Positions 16,820 to 27,626 of a stretch of DNA of 64,000 bases are shown here, in pieces. Each line of letters opens with the position of its first letter. Within the stretch, counting starts at the first letter, position 1. The stretch is from contig CAYMAI010000004.1 in the NCBI GenBank assembly GCA_964388445.1, forward strand, positions 241,394 through 305,393, written 5' to 3'. A model generated the notes under the pieces. That model did no database searches and was not told where the DNA came from. It saw nothing but the letters and a program-made list of their open reading frames with translations. A program made the translations under genes and the position numbers. This stretch comes from CAYMAI01 sp964388445. Lineage in GTDB: Bacteria; 4484-113; JAGGVC01.

Positions 16820-18264
16820 TCGATATCCAACTTAACTACCTGTACGGAGCCATTTAGGTCCGGAGCGAATATTTTACCGCGATAATACACGGGCGACGAG
16901 CTAAGCGCGGCGGGAAGCGCCAGCCGTTCCCTTATTTCGCCGTTCCAACCGAGAACGATTACCTCCGCTCGGCGCGCCCAAAGCATCGCTATATCTTCGC
17001 GGTTCGCGCTCATAAGCTGTTCGCCCGTCATCGGCCTCGGCGCAACTTCGTCATCTTCTCCTGCCGCCGTGGATGCGCTTAAATCTTCGCGAGTAATCGC
17101 CAAAAACGGCCCCTTTCGCCTCAAGAAATCTTCCAGTCTTCCTCGCGCGCGCTGGATTTCGATGTCGAAAATCCGCTCGTTTATCGTGGCGACCGTGAGT
17201 ATCGCGTTGTCGAAGCCGAAAACTATCGCCCCAGCCGGCGTGGGCAGTTCCGCTTTCCATATCAGCTCTGCGGTTTCGATATTCACGCAGTAAAGGTAGT
17301 TTTCTTCGTCCGCCGCCACAATCATATTTCCGTTCACCAGCGGCGTCATTCCGCTCGGCGCGCTCATATCGTATTTCAAAACCACATCGCCCGTCGCCGC
17401 GTCCATTCCGTACAGCCCCGCGTCTATTCCGGTGAAATACACTCGTCCGGCTTTCGCCACCGGCGAACTCGCAACGCCCATAAAGAGCGCCGCCGCCCAC
17501 TTGACCGTTCCGAAATCCGGCGATAGCCCGTAAACGTAGCCGCTCCTCGTGGGAAAAACCGCCGTTCCCGAATCTATTACCGGGTCGGCGTCGTTGATTT
17601 CTGTTTTTACAAGTTCCTTCGACCAAAGCAGCGCGCCTGTCATCGCATCCAGCCTGAAAAACCTGCCGTCCCTGCTTGAAAAAAGCACGCTCGCACCGGC
17701 CACGATTGGACACACGTTCACGCCGGGCAGTCCCTGCGGCTCTGATTGATGCCAAATCGCGCCGCCGGTCTCCGCATTTAGGCAGGTCACGCCGCCCGGC
17801 TCCGTCCCGCAAAACAAAAGCCCGCGATGGTACGTCGGCGTCGAAAACCTGCTGCCGTAGTCGAGCTGCCTGCTCCGCCATTTTATTGCGCCGGTATCGG
17901 CGTCTATCGCCAGCAATCTGCCCGTATCGTCCGGCGCGAAAAGCGTGCCGTCCGCAAGCGACATTCCGCCTCGAACGTCGTTGTAGTTTCCGAAAATCGG
18001 CTTTTTGGTGAGTTCTCCGACGTGCGAAACGCCGGTCAGCCTTCCGCCGAGAAACGTATCGTGCGCGGCATTTCCAGCATACTGCGTCCACGAATCCGGC
18101 GGGTTTTCCTGTAGCGGAAAATCGGAAAGCGGCCTGGTCGCGTCTTCAGGTTCGGCATCGTCGCCGCCTCCTCCCGTGCATCCGGCCATTCCGCAAAAAG
18201 CCGCAAACGCCAAAACAATCGCCGACGCAAAGCCGAAACGGAATATTCGATGGAATTTACTCAT
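16816..18264 (-). CDS. PQQ-repeat beta-propeller lipoprotein
   Basis: 482 residues from ATG 18264, overlapping the ispE stop (ATGA). The lipobox FCGMAGC follows a hydrophobic leader, giving a lipid-anchored extracytoplasmic protein. Repeats with tryptophan-docking blades are clear: TGAIKWRSRQLDYG, TGGAIWHQSEP, TGALLWSKEL, TGDVVLKYDM, TAELIWKAEL. This is the BamB/quinoprotein-like propeller fold; nothing indicates PQQ binding or dehydrogenase activity. Coupling to the permease gene suggests a partner in that envelope complex. Confidence 0.85.
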   Translation of the reverse strand: MSKFHRIFRFGFASAIVLAFAAFCGMAGCTGGGGDDAEPEDATRPLSDFPLQENPPDSWTQYAGNAAHDTFLGGRLTGVSHVGELTKKPIFGNYNDVRGGMSLADGTLFAPDDTGRLLAIDADTGAIKWRSRQLDYGSRFSTPTYHRGLLFCGTEPGGVTCLNAETGGAIWHQSEPQGLPGVNVCPIVAGASVLFSSRDGRFFRLDAMTGALLWSKELVKTEINDADPVIDSGTAVFPTRSGYVYGLSPDFGTVKWAAALFMGVASSPVAKAGRVYFTGIDAGLYGMDAATGDVVLKYDMSAPSGMTPLVNGNMIVAADEENYLYCVNIETAELIWKAELPTPAGAIVFGFDNAILTVATINERIFDIEIQRARGRLEDFLRRKGPFLAITREDLSASTAAGEDDEVAPRPMTGEQLMSANREDIAMLWARRAEVIVLGWNGEIRERLALPAALSSSPVYYRGKIFAPDLNGSVQVVKLDIE

Positions 18265-19331
18265 TTCCAATCCACCACCTCTATCCCTTGACTTACGGGG
18301 CGGGCGACAAACGCGCATTCCAAACTGCCGCCAAGTTCATTCATCGCCTTCGCGGCAAGTTCCGGCTCCGGCATATTTCTGAAAATGCCGGCAATCGCGC
18401 TGCCGCTTCCCGCGACTACTACCTTTTCCGGCAGCGCCTTTTGAAGCCAGCCGATTAGTTCGCCGGCTTCTTTCGAGCGCATCGAAAGCGCATCGAAGTC
18501 ATTGCGGATAAACGGAAAAACGTTCCCTCCGCCCGCCGCGGCGTTTATGAATCCGCGTGTCGTCCGCGCAGCACGGCACATCCCGCCGGTGATGCCGAGC
18601 ATTTCGGCAGCCGCCCCGTACGCCTCGCCGGTGTTCGAGCCGTACGCAGGCTTTAAAACGAGCAGTCCCATTTCCGGCGGCTCCCCGAGGTCGGTTAAAA
18701 ACTCGCCGAAATTTTCGCCCAGCATCATCCCGCCCGACAGAAAAAACGGAACGTCGCAGCCTGTTTCCGCCGCGAGAAACCCGATTTCCGCCGGCGTCAC
18801 GTTAAGGTCGAACAGCCTCGCCAGCGCAATGAATACCGCCGCCGCGTTCCCGCTGCCGCCACCCAGCCCCGCGGCGAACGGAATCCGCTTGAGAATGGCG
18901 ATTTTAACCGGCAATATGGCACCGCAATGCCTGCACGTACGCTCCCACGCCATCGCGGCTAGGTTTGTCATATCGGCCGGCAAGCCGGATGCGGACCGAA
19001 GCGCGACAAGTTTCGCCGAGCCGTTGGAATTGCCGCTCGAATCTCCTGCCGTCTGCGTGCCGCCTCCGTTTGGCAAAAGTTCCTGAGCGAAATGACCTTC
19101 CGAAGTTTCGCTCAATTCGATTTCGAGAGCTTCCGGCAGTCCGCCGCCCGCAGGAAATCCGCCGTCCGGCAGCGCCGACGGCTCGCCCGTTCGCTCCACC
19201 GTGACGAGGTCGAAGTGCGAAATACTAATCAGCACCGTCGAAACAAAGTGCCTGCCCGAATCGGGGTCGCGGCCCAGAATCTCCAGCACCGGATTGAACT
19301 TCGCATAATTTTTAAGCGTGATTATCCGCAC
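18261..19331 (-). CDS. ispE: 4-diphosphocytidyl-2-C-methyl-D-erythritol kinase
   Basis: 356 residues. It phosphorylates CDP-methylerythritol in the MEP isoprenoid pathway. The GHMP kinase motif KRIPFAAGLGGGSGNAAAV is complete, as are the N-terminal KNYAKFNPVLEILG and the C-terminal VVAGSGSAIAGIF. At 356 residues it is longer than usual (about 290): a Gly/Ser/Asn-rich insertion at roughly 50-105 accounts for this. Translation starts at GTG 19331, six bases after TACAAT, so the mRNA is probably leaderless. It heads an operon with the PQQ protein and permease, an odd pairing. Confidence 0.9.
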   Translation of the reverse strand: MRIITLKNYAKFNPVLEILGRDPDSGRHFVSTVLISISHFDLVTVERTGEPSALPDGGFPAGGGLPEALEIELSETSEGHFAQELLPNGGGTQTAGDSSGNSNGSAKLVALRSASGLPADMTNLAAMAWERTCRHCGAILPVKIAILKRIPFAAGLGGGSGNAAAVFIALARLFDLNVTPAEIGFLAAETGCDVPFFLSGGMMLGENFGEFLTDLGEPPEMGLLVLKPAYGSNTGEAYGAAAEMLGITGGMCRAARTTRGFINAAAGGGNVFPFIRNDFDALSMRSKEAGELIGWLQKALPEKVVVAGSGSAIAGIFRNMPEPELAAKAMNELGGSLECAFVARPVSQGIEVVDWK

Positions 19332-19337
19332 GGGAGT

Positions 19338-19343
19338 ATTGTA
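19338..19343 (-). promoter_or_regulatory. -10 element, leaderless ispE start
   Basis: TACAAT on the minus strand, six bases (ACTCCC) before the ispE GTG, with no SD sequence. Confidence 0.6.
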
Positions 19344-19378
19344 AGCGATTGGATGTTCCCGCCTGATTGCGAGCGCCT

Positions 19379-20128
19379 CTATTCATACGCCTCCTCTATA
19401 CACTCCGGCGTGTTGTTTTTCGGCGAGTTGACCGCGGTCGAAACTCTGTACGCGCGCATTTTCTCCGCCGGATACTGCCTTAGAAGCGGCAGGAGCAAAC
19501 CTGCATCCGTAACCGCCGGGTCGAGCCACTTTTCATAATCCTCCGGGCAGAGTATGACGGGCATTCTGTGGTGATACGGCCTCAGCGTCTCGTTCGCCTC
19601 CGTCGTGATTATCGTGAAGCTGAAAACAACGCCGCCCTCCGGTCTTTGCCACGCCTCCCAAAGCCCCGCCATCGCGAACGGCGCGCCGTCCGCCATCGTG
19701 AACCGCATCGGCTGTTTGCGCCCGCCCCCATCCGCCGCAGCCCATTCGTAAAATCCGTCAGCGGGAATCAGACACCTTCTCGATTTCAGCGCGTTTTTGA
19801 ACGACGGTTTTTCCGCAACGGTTTCGGCGCGCGCGTTAATCATCCGGTCGCCAATTTTCTCTTCCTTCGCCCAGCGCGGCACAAGCCCCCACCGCATCGT
19901 CACCATCCGCCTGTCCGCTCCGACAATCACCGCGGCTTCATCGCCCGGCGCAAGACCCGCCGCCGCGCCTTCGCCGCTTGCGGAAAACGAAATCACCACC
20001 GGCGCGTCCTGGGACGGCGCGACGTTATACCTCGGCTTTAGCTCCCGCTCGCGCATCTCGTCCGCGGCGAACGCGAAGTGCTCCGCAAGAAGCGTCAAGT
20101 CCGTCACGAGCGTATATCTTCCGCACAT
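19379..20128 (-). CDS. SRAP-family abasic site processing protein (YedK/HMCES-like)
   Basis: 249 residues from ATG 20128; Cys2 after the start Met is the catalytic nucleophile of the family, which forms a thiazolidine crosslink with abasic sites in single-stranded DNA. MCGRYTL, RYNVAPSQ, MRWGLVPRWAK, INARAETVAEKPSF, RCLIPADGFYEW and HHRMPVIL are all present, so the active site appears intact. The longer frame upstream is not needed. Its neighbours are unrelated, and a TAAACT eight bases upstream may be a -10 for a short or absent leader. Confidence 0.92.
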   Translation of the reverse strand: MCGRYTLVTDLTLLAEHFAFAADEMRERELKPRYNVAPSQDAPVVISFSASGEGAAAGLAPGDEAAVIVGADRRMVTMRWGLVPRWAKEEKIGDRMINARAETVAEKPSFKNALKSRRCLIPADGFYEWAAADGGGRKQPMRFTMADGAPFAMAGLWEAWQRPEGGVVFSFTIITTEANETLRPYHHRMPVILCPEDYEKWLDPAVTDAGLLLPLLRQYPAEKMRAYRVSTAVNSPKNNTPECIEEAYE

Positions 20129-20151
20129 AGGCTTTAAGTTTACACGGCGCG

Positions 20152-20859
20152 CTAGCCGGTTTTCGGCAGAAAGCTCAAATCGAGCTTGTGCTTTTTCGGT
20201 TTCCGGGGGTCTATAAGCACGGTTATCTCGTTTCCATTTAGAAACGGCGCGGGGTCTATCCACAGCGGATAGCTTTTCGCCATCCGCATTTCGCCGGTTT
20301 TGAAATCGCCGAATTCCACCTCGATAACCCACGGCGAACGTCCGTTGACTTTGATTGACGTGTCCAGCGTAATGCCGGTTACGCGCCCCGTGACGCGCTT
20401 CGCGTTTTCCGCCATCCACGCGTAATATTTCTTTTCGTAATAGCCCATAAGCGGAAGAGAAACAAAAAGCGCAAGCAAAAACACTCCCAGCCCCGCGGGG
20501 ATGAGCGGCGTGCGATATAAGTCGAGAAACGAATCTATCATCGCTTCGGATGGATTTTGCGGATTGTAAATCACTTTTACGGTATCGCCCGGCTTATGCT
20601 CCGGCGGGTTCGAGCCTGTATGGCCCTTGAACTCGATTTCGGTCCCGCCCTCCGGCGTATACTTGACTATCGGATGATAGATATACCTTGCCGCCCTTAA
20701 CAGCCGCTCGTCGTTTCTTACCACCACGCCCGTCGCCACGCTCGCTCTCGCCTTGAAGGCAGCCGCCTTGACGATTTGCGAAACCCCGTAATAAATCATA
20801 AAAACCGCGAGCAGACAGAAAAACCCAAGAAGATAAATCAAACTCGAGTCGCGCTTCAT
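20152..20859 (-). CDS. DUF3592 membrane protein, paralogue 1
   Basis: 235 residues with an N-terminal membrane helix (LIYLLGFFCLLAVFMIYYG), a DUF3592-type beta domain (VVRNDERLL, KPGDTVKVIYNPQNPSEAMID) and a second helix (LGVFLLALFVSLPLMG), then a second beta domain ending ITVLIDPRKPKKHKLDLSFL. It is a tandem paralogue of the gene at 20940-21647, same length and architecture. DUF3592 proteins have no known biochemical role; an envelope function is likely. Confidence 0.8.
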   Translation of the reverse strand: MKRDSSLIYLLGFFCLLAVFMIYYGVSQIVKAAAFKARASVATGVVVRNDERLLRAARYIYHPIVKYTPEGGTEIEFKGHTGSNPPEHKPGDTVKVIYNPQNPSEAMIDSFLDLYRTPLIPAGLGVFLLALFVSLPLMGYYEKKYYAWMAENAKRVTGRVTGITLDTSIKVNGRSPWVIEVEFGDFKTGEMRMAKSYPLWIDPAPFLNGNEITVLIDPRKPKKHKLDLSFLPKTG

Positions 20860-20939
20860 CTTGACTCCTCCCGCGCCGATGCGCGAGGAATATTACCGGT
20901 TTACCGATGCCGCTAACTTATATTCTCGCAGCGCAAAAT

Positions 20940-21647
20940 TCACGCCATTTTCGGCAGGAATCTTAAGTCCACGTCGTATTTTTTCAGATTTTTCGGGTCG
21001 ATGAGCACCGTTATTTCATCGCCCGTTATGTACTGCGACGGGTCGAACCAAATATGGTCGCTGCGGAACACATGCACCTCGTTCGTGTTCGGGTTGTGCC
21101 ACTGCGCGGTTATCCGCCACGGCGACTGCCCGTTCACTTTGAACGACGTGTCATATTCCACGCCTGTTATCTTTGCCGTAATCTGCTTTCCGAATAGACG
21201 AAGCCACTCGTCGTTTCGTTTGTTCCTGATGCCCGAAATCATGAACCCGAGGCCTATAGCGAGAAAAAGTCCGCCCATGCCGGAGAACACCAGCGGAAAA
21301 AGCGCCGTTTCGAAAAATGAATCTATGCGCGCCTTTTCGGGATTTGCGGCGTCGTAAATCACCTTCACCTTTTGATTTCGCTTGTACGAAGACGGATTCG
21401 ACCCGATTCCGCCAGTAAATTCGATGGGCTCTTCGGCGCCCGCCGGCGTATAGCGCACCATCGGATAATAGCTGCTCCCGTCTGAATCCGACCGCGTCTC
21501 GATGTCGTACACGACGCCCTCCGCCGTGCTTGCCGTGCGCTTGAATTTGACCGATTCGGCGAAAATCGCCAGCCCGACAGCGAAAAGCGTCGCGCCGACG
21601 AACGTAAAAATTCCGATGAACAAAGTCATTCCATGCTTTGGCGACAT
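20940..21647 (-). CDS. DUF3592 membrane protein, paralogue 2
   Basis: 235 residues beginning MSPKHGMTLFIGIFTFVGATL, with the same layout as its downstream neighbour: helix, beta domain (KRNQKVKVIYDAANPEKARID), helix (FLAIGLGFMISGI) and C-terminal beta domain (DEITVLIDPKNLKKYDVDL). The two genes are 80 bases apart, a tandem duplication that has diverged considerably. Function unknown. Confidence 0.8.
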   Translation of the reverse strand: MSPKHGMTLFIGIFTFVGATLFAVGLAIFAESVKFKRTASTAEGVVYDIETRSDSDGSSYYPMVRYTPAGAEEPIEFTGGIGSNPSSYKRNQKVKVIYDAANPEKARIDSFFETALFPLVFSGMGGLFLAIGLGFMISGIRNKRNDEWLRLFGKQITAKITGVEYDTSFKVNGQSPWRITAQWHNPNTNEVHVFRSDHIWFDPSQYITGDEITVLIDPKNLKKYDVDLRFLPKMA

Positions 21648-21759
21648 AGGCTTCCTCCCCGCCGGTTTGCGGACGCGCGTTTATACCACTTTGCCTCGGT
21701 TTTTTAAACTTAAGCGCCGGGTGCTAAAATCGGCCGCCCGCGGGCGCCGGAGAAAAGAC

Positions 21760-22356
21760 ATGCCGAGAATCGAACCATTGCCGCTGAAAACGGACGACGA
21801 AGCCGCACGCAAGGTCTTCGACGACTTTATTCGCGAAAGAGGCAACGTGCCGAACCTTTTCCGCACGTTCGCCCGCCGCCTTGACATGATGACGACGAGT
21901 TTCGACCACTTTCGCGCCGTCACATACACCGGAACCGTGCCCGTGCAGGAAAAAGAACTCGCCGCCGTGCGCACGTCGCAAATCAACGGCTGCCGCTATT
22001 GCATGGCGAGCCACATAATGCTCGCGAAAAAGTTCGGAATGGCGCGCGAAAAATTCGAACGCCTCGGCCTGCTCGACGCGAATGCCGCGACGACTGAGTC
22101 GGTCGGCGCCGGTGCGCCTTCACTGGAGGACGTTCTCGGCGGCGAAGGCGATACCGTTTGGAGCGCGCGGGAACGCGCGATATTGAAAATCGCCGACTCT
22201 CTTACGCGCGACGCCGTGAAACTGCCCGACGAAATTTGGAGCGAAGCCGCTCAATCCTTCGAGCCCGAAGAAATAATGGAAATAATCGCGGTCGTTTGTA
22301 TGTTCAACTATTACAACCGTTTCGCGAACGCGCTCGAAATCGAGATTACGAGATGA
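21760..22356 (+). CDS. AhpD-like carboxymuconolactone decarboxylase family protein
   Basis: 198 residues from ATG 21760 after GGAGA. NGCRYCMASHIMLAKKFGM has the CxxCxxxH redox site of the AhpD/CMD superfamily (peroxidase-related alkylhydroperoxidase branch). The N-terminal RGNVPNLFRTFARR and the C-terminal EIAVVCMFNYYNRFANAL-type helix also fit. It probably reduces peroxides or serves as a disulfide reductase for a peroxiredoxin. The stop overlaps the ATG of the following frameshifted gene. Confidence 0.88.
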   Translation: MPRIEPLPLKTDDEAARKVFDDFIRERGNVPNLFRTFARRLDMMTTSFDHFRAVTYTGTVPVQEKELAAVRTSQINGCRYCMASHIMLAKKFGMAREKFERLGLLDANAATTESVGAGAPSLEDVLGGEGDTVWSARERAILKIADSLTRDAVKLPDEIWSEAAQSFEPEEIMEIIAVVCMFNYYNRFANALEIEITR

Positions 22357-23641
22357 AATTCAAACGAATGACGTTCCGGGGGTTTGCGGTACTAATATCA
22401 ATCGTTATTGCGATAGCTATTTCGTTATTTTTCTATGCCGGAATATTTTGCGATATTTGTCGTCTTGCGCGTATTGACGCCCAATCTAAATTCATACACA
22501 TCATCGACATTCCGGGGCTTGTTTTTATGGGCGACTGGAAGGACTCGGAAGGGAATACTTGTCTTTTTGCATTCGCGAGCAACCTAAAAGACAAGGAGTA
22601 TCATAAAGAGTTTATAATTTTCGATGCGCGACTAAAAGAAATCTCGCGCTTCGCCATCGAAAACTTTACCGCAATAATTGACAGCTTCACGGCTGACATT
22701 ATCGAATATTACGAGGAAGGCAAGTATAGCGTTATCGCTTATACATCTACAAACCCATACGACGGCAAGCTTTCCGCATTTAATTTCGATGGCGAAAAAA
22801 TTCATGAAATTTCCTTTCCCGAAACCGTTTACGGTATCGCATGGATGCAAATTGTAGATTCGCCGACGCAACAAGGGAAAAGGTAGCCGCATTACTTTGC
22901 ACGCAATCAGCCTATGGCAGCTGGGAACATCGCTTTTTCGACTTATTTACCGGCGAAGAATACCTTGAAGACGCAAAGGCAATATACGCAAATCTACCCG
23001 CCGTTGATCCGTTTTGCGATACTATAAAAACTGATTGGGATAAGGATGGAGTTGACGACGCGCTTTATTGGATTGCGCCGCTAATTGGAAGTGCCTATCA
23101 ACTTTTGCCTGTGACAGCTGGCGCAATTGAAGCCCCAATTAGTGTTCAACAATGTTTTATGCCAAAGTCAACAAGGGTAGTTAGATACGTTAAAGACGGA
23201 AATATCAAAACACTAATTGCCGGCGTATTGGACTTGCCAGCATCTCCAAACGACTATTCATTTTCGCTGTTGAACTATATTATTCCGGAAATAGCACCGG
23301 GAGACTTTATTAATTGGCAACATCCGGACAATGGAAGCGTAATTTCAAAAAAATTCGACAGCCGTTTTAAATCGTATCTTAATTGGACCAATATCGAATT
23401 GTCGGACCTTACAGGTAACGGTATTCCCGAGATTGCCGCTATTGTCGAAAGAACGCGTTTGGTAATTTACGATATAGACGGAAATGAACTTTACAGTGAA
23501 GTGCTTTCGCCGCAAAGCGGCAAAAAACCCCAAATGCGTAACATTACCGCGGTGGACTTTGAAGGGGACGGCCAAACTGAGCTTGCGATAGCCACGCCGT
23601 ATGGAATTTGCGTTCCCGATTTAAGCTTGCTTAGGAAATGA
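22353..23641 (+). pseudogene. FG-GAP-like membrane-anchored protein, frameshifted
   Basis: Two abutting frames make one protein. Frame one starts at ATG 22353 (overlapping the AhpD stop) with a membrane helix (FAVLISIVIAIAISLFFYAG) and runs to TAG at 22884. Frame two (-1 register) continues to 23641 and contains FG-GAP/VCBS-like calcium loops: DWDKDGVDDAL, DLTGNGIPEIA, DFEGDGQTELA. The shift falls near a GGGAAAAGG tract at about 22874-22882. A true mutation, a sequencing error in the homopolymer, or recoding are all possible; no canonical slippery heptamer is in phase. It is AT-rich compared with its neighbours. Confidence 0.65.
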
Positions 23642-23702
23642 TAGAAAGCAATTGAATCAAAAAACGCCGGAAAATTGGTATTCTGCAATGAAAACCTGAA
23701 AA

Positions 23703-25052
23703 CTAACCGACAAGCACTTCCTCGACTGGAAACCGGATGTTCCCTTTGTCCGGTCTTGCAAACATGGCGAGGCCGAAAGTCAGCGGCCCCGCCCTTCCAA
23801 CTATCATCAAAAGGATGACTACCAGCTTGCCCGGCGTCGAAAGCTCCGGCGTCAGCCCCATCGAAAGCCCCACCGTGCCGAGCGCGCTTGCGGTTTCGAA
23901 AACGGTCATTAGCGGATCGGCATGTTCTAGAAACAGCAATATCGTCGCTCCGGCGCTTAGCGCGACAAGCGCCCAAAACAAAAGGCTAAACGCCGTGATA
24001 ATCGCCGCCGGATTCAGCTTTCTACCGAAAATCAACGTTCTCGACCTCCCCCGCATAACACCCGCGCTTGCGGCATAGATAACCGCAAGCACCGTGGTTT
24101 TGAAGCCGCCCGCGGTTCCGCCCGGCGAGCCGCCGACGAGCATAAAAACGACGGTTAACAAAAGCGTGGTCGGATGAAGCGCCGCATAATCCACCGAGTT
24201 GAATCCCGCCGTTCTCGGCGTAACGCTCGCAAAAAAGCTATTCGAGAGCCTGTCGAAAAAGCTCATGCCGGCGAACGCGCCTTCCGGCGCGATTCCTTCG
24301 AAAACGAAAATCAATATCATTCCGGCCGGTATGAGGATGCCCGTCGCAGTAAGTACGACTTTGGTATGAAGCGACAAATTTCTGAATCTGTGCGTGTAAA
24401 GCTCGTATATGACGAGGAAACCGAGGCCGCCAGCCACAATCAACGCGGCGAAAACCAAAATTGCATAGGGATTACCGTTTAGCTGCATAATGCTGTCGCT
24501 GTAAAGCGCGAAACCGGCGTTGTTGAACGCGCTAACGGAGTGAAAAAGCGCCATCCACGCGCCTTTGCCGAAACCTTCCTTCATCGCGAAAACCGGCAAA
24601 AGCAAAAGAAATCCCAGCCCTTCCGCAATCGCCATCGTGATAAGAACGAGGCGCACCAGTTTGTGCGCGCTGCCCACTGTAAATGCGCCAATCCCCTGTT
24701 TCAGCGCCAGAAGGTCGCGGAAACTCATTTTTTTGCCGAGCACGAGGAACAAAAAGCTCGCCGCGGTCATATAGCCGAGACCGCCGATTTGTATCAAAAG
24801 CAAAATTACGACGTGGCCGAAAGCGGTAAAGTGATTAGGCGTGTCCACGACGATTAGCCCCGTGACGCACACGGCGCTCGCCGAAGTGAACAGCATGTCT
24901 ATGACGCGCCCCCACGCGCCGGATGCCTGCGAAACCGGCAGCATAAGTAAAATCGCTCCCGCGGCGATTACGCTCGAATAGCCGACCAGCAAAAGCATCG
25001 CCGGGGATAGCCGCGAGATTTCGCCGTCGAAAACCTGTTTCCGCTTAGGCAC
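23703..25052 (-). CDS. ktrB: Trk/Ktr potassium uptake membrane subunit
   Basis: 449 residues with four pore-loop repeats, each with its filter glycine: SASAVCVTGLIV, SVSAFNNAGFAL, SVTPRTAGFNSV and TASALGTVGLSMG. This is the ion-conducting subunit (KtrB/TrkG/TrkH superfamily; the length fits KtrB). The regulatory KtrA/TrkA subunit is not encoded nearby. GTG 25052 stands six bases after TATAAT, so the transcript is likely leaderless. It imports K+, coupled to Na+ or H+, across the inner membrane. Confidence 0.92.
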   Translation of the reverse strand: MPKRKQVFDGEISRLSPAMLLLVGYSSVIAAGAILLMLPVSQASGAWGRVIDMLFTSASAVCVTGLIVVDTPNHFTAFGHVVILLLIQIGGLGYMTAASFLFLVLGKKMSFRDLLALKQGIGAFTVGSAHKLVRLVLITMAIAEGLGFLLLLPVFAMKEGFGKGAWMALFHSVSAFNNAGFALYSDSIMQLNGNPYAILVFAALIVAGGLGFLVIYELYTHRFRNLSLHTKVVLTATGILIPAGMILIFVFEGIAPEGAFAGMSFFDRLSNSFFASVTPRTAGFNSVDYAALHPTTLLLTVVFMLVGGSPGGTAGGFKTTVLAVIYAASAGVMRGRSRTLIFGRKLNPAAIITAFSLLFWALVALSAGATILLFLEHADPLMTVFETASALGTVGLSMGLTPELSTPGKLVVILLMIVGRAGPLTFGLAMFARPDKGNIRFPVEEVLVG

Positions 25053-25058
25053 GGTGGA

Positions 25059-25064
25059 ATTATA
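25059..25064 (-). promoter_or_regulatory. -10 element, leaderless ktrB start
   Basis: TATAAT on the minus strand, six bases (TCCACC) before the GTG at 25052, and no SD sequence. Confidence 0.65.
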
Positions 25065-25076
25065 CTCGCTCTCCGG

Positions 25077-25670
25077 TTATCCCGCCTCTTCCGGCTCCGC
25101 GACTTCCCCGCCGTCGCCGTTGCCCGCGTCCAAGCTTCCTTCCGAAGGCGCTACCCGCCCCTCGGCCTCCCGCGAAATCCGGATGTAAAAACGCTCCACC
25201 GATTGCACCGGCCTGCCCGGCGCCGCGAATTCGTACTTCACGGCGAATTCGGAATCGTTAATCTTCGTTATCACCCGCCGTTCTTTCGCGCCCGCTCCCG
25301 GCGTTTCGAACGCCCAAACCTTTCCAGGCACCACCATCGTTCCGTCCATCGCCGCGCGATAGCCGCCCGCGCTGTACACGTCCATATACATCGATTCCGA
25401 CGCCGGGTCGAAGCCCGCAATCCACACTTCGTCGAACTTGCCCCCGCCCGTCTCCACCTCGACCTGTACGTAAAGCGCTGATGCGCCGAGAACGGTTACC
25501 GCGCTAAGCGCCTCCCGGTATGAGCCTTCATCGCTCTCGTGACGCCAATCGCCCGCCGCGAACGCGAGCATCGCGAACGACATCGGCGTGTCCGCAGCGC
25601 TTGCAGGCGCGCAAAAAAGCGCCGCGAAAGCGACAATCGCCAAAAAACAAATGGTATTGCAGAGCTTCAT
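25077..25670 (-). CDS. secreted DUF1579-like protein
   Basis: 197 residues from ATG 25670 (GAGGTG upstream). A signal peptide ends near CAPASAAD. The mature part has repeated strands with Trp/Gly turns (AFAAGDWRHESDEGS, DEVWIAGFDPASESMYMDVY, GKVWAFETPG), resembling small lipocalin-like DUF1579 proteins. The last 30 residues are acidic and low complexity. It likely lies in the periplasm; ligand unknown. It is downstream of nothing obvious and divergent from nhaA. Confidence 0.6.
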   Translation of the reverse strand: MKLCNTICFLAIVAFAALFCAPASAADTPMSFAMLAFAAGDWRHESDEGSYREALSAVTVLGASALYVQVEVETGGGKFDEVWIAGFDPASESMYMDVYSAGGYRAAMDGTMVVPGKVWAFETPGAGAKERRVITKINDSEFAVKYEFAAPGRPVQSVERFYIRISREAEGRVAPSEGSLDAGNGDGGEVAEPEEAG

Positions 25671-25817
25671 AATGCACCTCGAAACGGGCAAAATCCATTT
25701 TACATCTTCACGTTAAGATTCTGTTTGCAAACACGCATATTGACGTAAAAGAACACAGATGGTAAATCTTTCTCGCCGCTTTAACAATCGGCGCCAAGAA
25801 CAACAACCGAAACTGCT

Positions 25818-27173
<1,356 letters not shown>

Positions 27174-27626
27174 CGCCGATAATCGAACAATTCGAGTTAA
27201 CAGGCCAATTCCGCGCCACCTTTCGCTTGCATCGCTTGTGACGTTTCAATTCGCTTGGCGGCGGCAAATCCCGTTTCGCCTCCCCATTTGCGGATTTACG
27301 CGTTTCCCCGGTATAATTTACTGCCGTCAGTGGGAAACGGGCGCGAGGGGTTTTTCCGCCGGCGCAGCTTTTGCTGCAAATACGGATTGGCCCCGGCTCT
27401 TCCGGGTTGAATATCGGCTTTTCCGGCGATTTTGACGCCGCGATTTCCGGCTTTTGGCTTTCTGCCGCCGGTATTGCGGGAATGCGAAGTTAATCGCCGG
27501 ACGTTTTCGCCGCGAGTCCGTTTGACGCGCGGCGGCGATTTGCGGTAACGCGGCGCATATTGCCCGCATTTGCCGTAGGCAAGCTCATCTGGCGCAACCT
27601 TTGATAGGCGTTTCTTTTGAAACAAA
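27174..27626 (+). other. intergenic region with promoter and long leader
   Basis: No convincing coding frame. A promoter-like TTGCGG (27288) with 18-base spacing to TATAAT (27312-27317) points towards the selenoprotein gene 310 bases downstream. The leader is GC-rich with many short inverted repeats and could be a structured untranslated region or a non-coding RNA; I recognise no class. Confidence 0.45.

Noticed and set aside
22870..22890. Programmed -1 frameshift for the FG-GAP-like gene
   Set aside because: In the zero frame the sequence reads GGG AAA AGG, so no X XXY YYZ heptamer is in phase. Mutation or error is simpler.
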